Part shown: piece after piece, positions 57,651 through 64,000 of the stretch
Numbering within the stretch: position 1 is the stretch's first letter
Layout: each line of letters opens with the position of its first letter
DNA from: Lepeophtheirus salmonis
Lineage: Eukaryota; Arthropoda; Copepoda; Siphonostomatoida; Caligidae
Length of the DNA stretch: 64,000 nt
Direction: 5' to 3'
NCBI RefSeq assembly: GCF_016086655.4
Contig: NC_052132.2
Location: forward strand, 5,768,805-5,832,804
The notes under the pieces: generated by a model
Seen by the model: only the letters and a program-made list of their open reading frames with translations
The model's database searches: none
What the model was told of the DNA's origin: nothing
Translations under genes and position numbers: made by a program

Positions 57651-59017
57651 TCCCCATCTCTCACAATCTCAGAAATCATATGAGAGAGCAAATGGAGATA
57701 CTTAAGATATTTGCAATTTGTGGCAACGAGGCAACAAGACAAGTTAGTTGGGTGGTGGAGAGTAGTTTGTTCAGTATGCCAAGAATCACACTTTCACTCT
57801 GGTATTGGGGAAACTTCATACAAAGCAATGTATGGCCATCTGATTCTGAAGGAAAAAATTAAATCGTTTATATCTATGATTTAATCAATTATTTTGAATA
57901 TGAAGCATCTATAAACTTATTTTAAGCCTCTTACATCTAAATTACTTTTCTATAGTAGTATACATTTTTCTTAAATACTCATAAAGAGTTCAAATTTTTT
58001 CCCCAGAATATTGTTATATGTAGAGGAGGGCGGATCAAAATAACTTTTTTCTACTAAATTAATTTTAACAGTGTGGAAAAGGTGATGGATAAGGATTAAT
58101 TTAATCATGCAAAATATCGTTTAAATATATTTACATCTTAAGGTGCCCCACGCCAGTGAAAAATATATAAAATTACGAGAAAAAAAGAGAAAATCTCTGA
58201 ATGTTTACTGTTATTGTTTTTAAAGACAATATACTTAGGATTACTTGATTTGAAAAGACATACAAAGTATTTCATAAAATGTTAACATGTAAGGAAATGG
58301 AAACTGATTTCTATTGCACCATGTTATGAAAGAATACTGTAGTATTACACCATGTTATGTATGAAGACGAAAATTGTTTTTATGCAAGTGAGTGTTATGT
58401 TTCACCCTGTAGTGTATAGTTAAATTCTAGGTTATATACTGTGTCCATAATCATGTTTGTGTTCATAAGACTGACATTTTGAACAAAGTCCTTGTTTTTC
58501 TCAGGATTTAATTCAGAAAAATCGCTATCTAATAGCGAACTCGTATGTCTGTGAATTGCCCCAGTTTTGGATGTGGTGAAGATCTAGGAAATCTTTTTCA
58601 GCTTGCTGCATTTGACAATGTGATGAAATATATTTTGTACATCAGACTGTTATTGAAACAGGAAACAGATAAAGATCCATCAGTGTCAGAATTTGTAATT
58701 AAAAGTTGCTGAACATAAATCATCTACCAACGCTAGCAATTGCCTGTGATCCTCTCAGAGTATCTTTTCGAAGTGTAAAGCTCATTACTAGTTCCCTTTT
58801 GCGGGATATCAGAATTGTGTCCAGTCAAGATACACCTGATATTATTGACAGAAACAAAGTGAGACACGCCAGATGAAAGAAAATATTTTCTTTCCAGAAA
58901 GATAAAGTGACAGCCAAAATAAAAGGTATTTATTTTGAAGGTTAAAAGGATCAAACATTAACCTGGAAAAACATAGCTATCAAATGTTACCAAAAAAATA
59001 TATAATGGAAGAACATA
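57651..59017. other. No assigned gene
   Basis: A plus-strand part at about 58700-58876 is open (HLPTLAIACDPLRVSFRSVK then LITSSLLRDIRI) and continues brokenly to DKVTAKIKGIYFEG near 58935. It looks like old coding sequence, possibly of a mobile element, but I cannot name the family. The rest is AT-rich. Plus frame 57638-57862 shows no domain. Confidence 0.4.
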
Positions 59018-59122
59018 TAGGACTTTTAAGACAAGACAGGTGAAGATCCTTTTTATATATTATATGAGAACTTTGAAAATATATTCAGTTTAAGTTAGTA
59101 ATTCTACGTGGCGAGTTCTTCA
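59018..59122 (+). repeat. 5' LTR, end part
   Basis: Matches 61598-61706 and ends TTCTTCA immediately before the primer-binding site. Upstream of 59018 the two LTRs no longer match, so the 5' LTR seems truncated or diverged on its left side. Confidence 0.7.
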
Positions 59123-59123
59123 T

Positions 59124-59135
59124 TGGTGACCCCGA
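59124..59135 (+). promoter_or_regulatory. Primer-binding site TGGTGACCCCGA
   Basis: TGGTGACCCCGA starts two bases after the LTR end, as expected for tRNA priming of minus-strand synthesis. Similar TTGGTGACCCCGA sites are known from arthropod gypsy elements. I cannot say which tRNA of this organism it pairs with. Confidence 0.7.
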
Positions 59136-59148
59136 TTTTAACTGCTAT

Positions 59149-59740
59149 ATGTCTTTTACCCGTTCAATTGACCTTTCCCCTGTGAGTGATTGCCTCGCGA
59201 TTTCTGATCGCAGTCTTCCATCCAGCGAAGCGCACGCCGTACGACATCCAAGGTTGGACGAGGAGGATCCGGAGACGTGTTTCTTGCAACCTGTAAGCGC
59301 CTATTGGATCCATTGTTCGTTCCTAACCTGTTAGCGACTCTAGGTAAGGAGATTCTCGTTAGATCTGTTCCAACCTCCCACCAGCCTATGGTTAGTATGA
59401 TGGTCAAGCTAGATGTAGAAAATACACCCGAGTATTGTGACGGTCTAAAAGATTCATCTAATTCAAATTCCGTGGCCAGTCTGACAAACCCTACTAAGCG
59501 TCCTCCATTTCCGAATTTAAATCGCGAAGAAGAAACAGAGGTCTTAACTGTTTTTAATAGGAAGAATAGAGGACTAAATAGAGAAAAAAGAATTTGTAGA
59601 GAGGATATGAAGTATGGAGTCAATGCAAGAACCTGTGCCGGATCCCATTGCCCTTTTCATTCTTTGGTTTCAAAAAACTATGCAACTACTCACTTATTTA
59701 GAGCTGAGGTATTCAAATCAAACAACAATTAAGTTAGCCC
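59149..59740 (+). pseudogene. Gag remnant of the gypsy element
   Basis: The region starts at an ATG at 59149, fourteen bases after the primer-binding site (frame MSFTRSIDLSPVSDC). After a shift it is open from 59277 to 59732. The last part reads RICREDMKYGVNARTCAGSH, then CPFHSLV. The Cys-x6-FG/YG-x-x-A-x-x-C pattern is seen at the end of Gag in several arthropod gypsy elements (usual form C-x-x-H-x-x-F-G-x-x-A-x-x-C-x-x-P-C). It normally precedes the protease. At about 230 residues, the Gag is shorter than the usual 350 or more, so part of it is deleted. The minus frame 59156-59623 is its antisense shadow. Confidence 0.65.
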
Positions 59741-59858
59741 CTCATATATCCAAAAAATCAAATCTACCCTCTCTCGTTGCGTATGGAGGACAGACAATCA
59801 TTCCAGTGGAATTTCTTCGATGGAAATATTTTTGGAGGGGACTAAATATTTTTGAACC

Positions 59859-60413
59859 TTGTTAGCTTTTCATATCGAAAGTGTGCCTCTAGGGCTTACA
59901 ACCGACGCCTCGTCGAAAGGTATGGGTGCGTCACTTGAGCAGTGTGTTGATGGTGTGCGGGTTCCATTTGCCTTTTGGTACAAATCCCTCACCAAAGCAC
60001 AACAGAATTATTTTACATTAGACAGGGAACTCCTGGCTGTTATCTCACTTTTTTTTGGTCCTTGGAAGGGTTTAGATTCACAGTATTTAGCGATCACAAG
60101 CTGTTGATACGGGCTCTGCAGTCTCATAATCCATCCTGGTTTTCGAGGCAGTACAGATACTTTAGATTCATAGCAGAATTTCACTGCAAGATCCTTCACA
60201 AATCCTGCAAGTCCAATTTGGTAGTTGACAAATTACCATTGCTCTTAGCACCGGTCCCAGCAGAGGCATTTCCCTCCCTCGAGGAACTTGTACGTGACCA
60301 GTATTGTCTGATCTTTGGAGTTTGGATCTTAAATTCAAGCAATTTACGACAACAAATTTTGGGAACAAAACACTCTTTGTTTTTGATCCATAAGAAAACT
60401 TTAGAGTTATAGT
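59859..60413 (+). pseudogene. RNase H remnant of gypsy pol
   Basis: Frame 59859-60107 begins in the RT thumb/connection region: VPLGLTTDASSKGMGASLEQ (first catalytic Asp), then FAFWYKSLTKAQQNYFTLDR and ELLAV (catalytic Glu). After a one-base shift the frame 59975-60412 carries FRFTVFSDHKLLIRALQSHN (Asp), FIAEFHCKILHKSCKSNLVV and DKLPL, the end of the domain. RNase H degrades the RNA template during reverse transcription. The three acidic residues are all present even though the frame is broken once. Nothing upstream resembles RT fingers and palm. Confidence 0.8.
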
Positions 60414-60513
60414 GTCGTCGGTAGAGCTAAGGAAAATAATTTTTTGAAACTACACATGGTCTCTCCCATCTTGGGGTTAAGTTGACTCTACATGAGATAG
60501 CAAAGCCATTCAC

Positions 60514-61399
60514 ATGTCCATGTCTAGGGCTGACGTTAAGTCTTGGACAGGTGAGTGGGTGTCCTGTCAAAGAAACAAGCCTTTAGTGCACACAAAACCT
60601 TATGGAACAAAGCCATTTAATCAGGATCCCGGTAGACTAAGTATCATCCACGTCTACCTTGCTGGGCCACTCCCTCTTTCAAAGGGATATCGATTCCTAC
60701 TAACGGTTTTGGATAGGGCTACGAGATGGACAGAAGCACTTCCTTTACAACGCACTAAAGCAGAAAATATAGTGAGGGTATTTTTCGCAGGATGGGTATC
60801 GAGATTCGGAGTCCCTCAGACCATACACTCAGATCGGGGAGCTCAATTTACTGGTTCCTATGGAAATGCTTGGGACAACTCCTCTATTCAAGTAGCCTAT
60901 TCACCACCTCGTATCACTCTGATTCCAAACGCATTATTCATAAGTTTCACAGGACTTTGAAAACTTATCTCGCTTCAAGAATGAACCAGGAAAGTGTATC
61001 TTGGGTAGACACTCTTCAATTCGTGATGTTGGGTCTTTGTTCTGCAATCCCAACTATTCCGGGAGCAACATTTCCTCCAATGCACTACGTCTTAGGTTCA
61101 GCTCGAGGCGACCGTTATCGTTGAGCAAACGCAGTGGTGCGCCAAACGATAAGAGCTTGTTTCAGAGCTCCGATGAGATGAAACATGCCCTACCAAAAGT
61201 TATCCCCAAGCCTCCGGCGAGAGTGAGGGCCGCGTTGGAAGCTCTTCAGAAGTTTGATTATGTTTTGGTCAGAAATAAGCCTATTAAACCATCCCTAGCT
61301 CCTACATATTTGGCCCTTTTAAAGTCTTGTCTAAGTCGGACAGAACCTTTAGTCTGGACACGGGACTTCGAACCGACTTTGTGTCAATCGACCGCTTGA
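60514..61399 (+). pseudogene. Integrase remnant of gypsy pol
   Basis: The frame opens at 60514 in the second half of the zinc finger (VKSWTGEWVSCQRNK, the CxxC half with one Cys lost). It then enters the core: LTVLDRATRWTEALPLQRTK (first Asp), then VPQTIHSDRGAQFTG (second Asp, codon 60832-60834). A frameshift near 60855 leads to YHSDSKRIIHKFHRTLKTYL, where the catalytic Glu is expected just before the K/R-F-H-R-T-L-K block. The codon there is CAT (His, 60939-60941), about 35 residues after the second Asp. A C-terminal region follows in a third frame (61001-61399): PARVRAALEALQKFDYVLVR then PLVWTRDF, parallel to the usual FDYVFVR..I.P.L.P.Y.GP stretch. Inactive. Confidence 0.85.
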
Positions 61400-61561
61400 A
61401 ACCGGATTTCAGAGTTAGGGATATTCTTCGTACATACAAGTACAACTCTCAATGATAAGAATCTGCATCTAAAATTATATAATTTTGTTTAATTCATATT
61501 TCGTTTTACCTTATTAATTTATTCACACGTAACTAATTTATTCATTTTACACAGAAATTAA

Positions 61562-61706
61562 TGGGTCGTAATTGACACAGACTCTTGGTGGAGTATTTTA
61601 GGACCTTTAAGACAAGACAAGTTGAGATCATTTTTGTATGTTATATGAGAACTTTGTTTAAATACATTCAGTTTAAGTTAGTAATTCTACATGGCGTGTT
61701 CCTTCA
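61562..61706 (+). repeat. 3' LTR
   Basis: The right copy of the LTR, possibly starting at TGGGTCGTAA (61562) and ending CCTTCA (61706). Only the part from 61598 is confirmed by the left LTR. Differences from the left copy are about one base in eight by eye, so the insertion is not recent. Confidence 0.65.
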
Positions 61707-62284
61707 AATATATAACACTTTTTTTTCCAAAAAATATAATATTTGAATTTTTTTTCCAAAAAAATGTATTTTTTTTACAAAAAAATGATTTTATGTGAAG
61801 AGCTATGAACTCCAATTTTTTTTTCAAAAAAGTTAATTAATTTTCAAAAAGTTTTAATTTTTGGTATGTTTTCCAAAAAAATTGATTTTATGTGAACAGC
61901 TGTAAATTTTTTAAATTAAAAAAAAATAATAGTTTTTGGAATTAAAACCAAAAAAATATATATATATATATAATCTTGCGGACGACCTTTATTTAGGCTG
62001 GTTTTTTTAAACTTTTAAACCAAATAGCCTATCTATACATTTAATGGCAAAAAAAAGGAATTATCCTCATAACCAAGGTAAGAAAGGCCATTTTATGGGT
62101 CGGCGCCCCCTTTTTTTACTCTGCAAACAGTATTATCCATCTCTCAGATTGCAAAATCGGTATATGTGCAATCTAAAAACTTTTTGTTGTATATTTTTGG
62201 ACGTTCTGGAAGACACATTTTGAAATGCTTAAATTCAATTTTAGTAAAGAAATTTGATAAAAAGCACCAAATAAAACAGTAAAT
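61707..62284. other. No gene seen; repeated poly-A/poly-T blocks
   Basis: AAAAAATGATTTTATGTGAA then GAGCTATGAA at 61785 and AAAAAATTGATTTTATGTGA then ACAGCTGTAA at 61876 form a loose repeat about 91-97 bases apart. A poly-A/(TA)n stretch at 61950-61970 leads into AATCTTGCGGACGACCTTTA, shared with 52960-53000. Confidence 0.5.
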
Positions 62285-62660
62285 TATCCACAGTAAAATT
62301 TTCTCTGACAAGAAGATTTTCATCGTGGACCAAGTGTACAACCGTCGGAACAACTGTTGGCTTAGTGGATCACCAGAAGAGGTCGAAGGGGTGTTCTGTA
62401 AAAAACATCCCACCAAAAAAAGGTTCTGGTGGTCGTGGCGTCCGACGGCAAGAAGATGCCTCTCTTCTTTTATAAGGCTAGGAAGAAAATCGGCCGGGAG
62501 GCCTACTACAAGGTGCTGAGGTTCACCTTGCTGCCATGACTCAAGGCTGCCTACCCAGAGGACAACTATGTGTTGACCCAAGATGGTGCACCCTCATACA
62601 CATCGACCATATGATAGAAGTTCTGCACCGACAACATGGCGGATTTTTGAGCCAAGGACA
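62285..62660 (+). pseudogene. Tc1-like transposase, family C, central fragment
   Basis: The plus strand reads KIFSDKKIFIVDQVYNRRNN then CWLSGSPEEVEGVF (first catalytic Asp in SDKK), then a shift to VVASDGKKMPLFFYKARKKI, GREAYYKVLRFTLLP, a stop, LKAAYPEDNYVLTQDGAPSY then TST (second Asp, about 62578), and NMADF before a stop at 62649. It matches the copies at 46384 and 56511 block for block and is the best reading of the catalytic region in this window. The third acidic block and both element ends are missing. Downstream the sequence enters repeat J. Confidence 0.8.
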
Positions 62661-62689
62661 TGTGAAATTGGAATAGAGATATAGTCTTT

Positions 62690-62870
62690 GTCTCTTCATA
62701 AACCTCCTTTCTTGTCCAAAAAGAAAAGGAAATAAGCTGTATTACGTAGTTACTCAAATCACTCAAATCCTCAAAGTTGTATATCTAGATCTGTGAATTC
62801 ATACTTCCAATGGAGATCAATCCAAGTTATGAGAACCCTAACAAGTGACTTATAGGCTCTTTGAAAGAAT
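62690..62870 (-). repeat. Dispersed repeat J, copy 2 (inverted)
   Basis: Reverse complement of 44990-45182, with TCTTCATAAACCTCCTTTCT at its start and AGTGACTTATAGGCTCTTTG at its end. It directly follows the family C transposase fragment. Confidence 0.75.
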
Positions 62871-63209
62871 TTTTATGTGTATCTTTCTAGTATGATACAA
62901 TGAATATTTGAATATGTAACTACGTTTTTAATAATGATATTCATTTATATTTATAAAGAAATATGAATATGAATCTCTATATATATTCATTCAATCCATT
63001 TTAAATTGATAATCCGGTTCCAACTTTATCAACTTGAAATGAAATGGCTCTAAAAATATTTATTCGACACTTATATAATTATCTAATTTTGTTAACTGCA
63101 GTACTTAGGTGTGGTTGGGGCCACCTTAATAAGAAAGGCTCAGGCCTTAAGAGACTTCAGGTGCTTTAGATATAGCAATATATGAAGCTAATACGAGTTC
63201 GCCAATCCA

Positions 63210-63362
63210 TGAGTCTTGTCCAATATGAATAATTAATCCATCATATCTAACGATATTATAACTATTAACAGAGAATTATGTGATAGACACTTCTTCCATT
63301 CAAACCCCTGTCAATTTTGTTTATTTTTCTTTTATAGTAATATATTGGGAATAGGTATTATG
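63210..63362 (+). repeat. Dispersed repeat I, copy 2
   Basis: GAGTCTTGTCCAATATGAAT, then ATCATATCTAACGATATTAT, ACACTTCTTCCATTC and GGGAATAGGTATTA; the same orientation as 45385-45539. Here no MITE follows the GGTATTA end, so this copy shows a site without the insertion. Confidence 0.7.
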
Positions 63363-64000
63363 TCAGTTTAAAAGAATTTTTCCATTTTTTGTCACTTTTC
63401 CTTCATTTTTTCTTGCCATTTTTCCCATACATATAATATATGTATGCTTTGCAAATGGTTGTCAAAAGTGAGATTTAGTTACCAAGATTTTTTCTTATGG
63501 TTCAGAGATTTTTAAGTTACATGATGGGTAACTTTTTTTCCTCCAATGGTCGAATATTTTTATAAAATACATTTTTAAATATGTTTTTTTTTATGGGAAT
63601 ACATTTTATATATATACTTTTTTTTTTTTTTTCAAGAACCCCCTTTTTGAATGACTTTTTTATATAAAGAAATGACGTTAAATGATGGGTTGGATCCAAG
63701 AAACTGCTGGAGAGTGTCCAACTATGTTCCCTTTATTGTATATGTTATAAAAATAATTGTTTGATGATATAATAAACCTAGATTTGAAAATTAATAACTA
63801 AACCTGTCATATATATCAGAAGCGTCAATCAAAAGAAATATTTCCTTCTTGGCATAGGTTTTTAATATAATAATGAGTTTACAGGAAATTGTTTTTTTTT
63901 TTTTTGAAAGAGAAATAGTTTTAAAGAAAGATGTTTTTAAGTGAAGATAAATTAGCCCTAGTCCACATTTTCTGGGATCCGGCTTGGTTAAGATTTTTAG
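63363..64000. other. No gene seen
   Basis: T-rich sequence with several poly-T tracts (63593-63632 and 63892-63905). The minus frame 63517-63699 is Lys-rich low complexity. Confidence 0.5.

Larger units (their letters stand above)
59018..61706 (+). mobile_element. Ty3/gypsy LTR retrotransposon lacking reverse transcriptase
   Basis: The LTR ends at 59018-59122 and 61598-61706 share TAGGAC.TTTAAGACAAGACA, ATATGAGAACTTTG, CATTCAGTTTAAGTTAGTAA-type text and TTCTAC.TGGCG.GTTC.TTCA over about 105 bases. Order inside: primer-binding site, gag, a short protease-like stretch, RNase H, integrase. The reverse transcriptase is missing between about 59740 and 59860, so the element (about 2.7 kb) is an internal deletion. 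Coding parts are broken by frameshifts but remain clearly readable. Confidence 0.85.

Noticed and set aside
59156..59623. 155-residue minus-strand open frame
   Set aside because: It lies opposite the gag part of the gypsy element; the plus strand has the recognisable Cys pattern and follows the primer-binding site.
62144..62581. 145-residue minus frame
   Set aside because: It is antisense to the family C transposase fragment read on the plus strand (motif TQDGAPS).
1..64000. CRISPR array, bacterial operons, ribosome-binding sites
   Set aside because: No regularly spaced short repeats, no dense gene layout; the content is eukaryotic mobile elements and AT-rich spacer.
1..64000. tRNA or rRNA genes
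   Set aside because: Words such as GATTCGAA and GTTCGAGTCC (50752, 37932) were checked, but no cloverleaf context was seen around them.

Overview
The window looks like a stretch of AT-rich (by eye about two thirds A+T) nuclear DNA from an arthropod. There is no operon structure, no tRNA, rRNA or CRISPR array that I can recognise, and no intact gene. The mixture of Tc1/mariner, hAT and Ty3/gypsy relics fits a crustacean. Several transposase families resemble those I associate with the salmon louse Lepeophtheirus or related copepods; that species guess is from memory and not proven by the sequence.

Almost everything that can be assigned is a decayed mobile element. From left to right: 1-255 is the start of a Tc1-like transposase (family C). 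1181-2228 (minus) is the only candidate for an old host gene, a secreted cysteine-rich protein broken by three stops and a frameshift. 6054-10260 holds fragments of five different Tc1/mariner elements. 11400-13130 has a hAT relic and another Tc1/mariner relic, both minus. 13300-16537 is a Ty3/gypsy element with recognisable LTR ends and a primer-binding site, interrupted by a mariner. 16849-21720 has a Tc1 deletion derivative, a minus-strand gypsy relic and a second Tc1 piece. 22862-27450 holds a MITE-like inverted repeat, a Tc3-like element with both ends, and a long Tc1-like element. 27455-34632 is repeat-rich and includes two adjacent perfect palindromes, a gypsy reverse-transcriptase relic and a KRBA2-like integrase relic. 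35548-43185 has a mariner 5' part, a MITE-like repeat, a ZMYM1-like hAT gene with a probable intron, a long foldback and a deleted Tc1/mariner copy. 44000-57650 carries dispersed repeats, a near full-length Tc1-like element, a 132-bp MITE and more copies of the same families. 59018-61706 is a second gypsy element with LTRs that has lost its reverse transcriptase. 62285-62660 is a last Tc1 fragment.

For cross-reference I use informal letters. C, D, F and T are Tc1/mariner-type families. A, B, G, H, I, J and M are dispersed repeats without recognised coding. Relations between copies were found by reading and comparing the sequence by eye, not by computed alignment; boundaries are good to about 5-30 bases except where terminal repeats fix them. 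No new functional system was found. The most informative signals are the shared internal deletion of family T with its derived MITE, the nested mariner, the paired palindromes at 30106-30181, and the broken secreted-protein gene.
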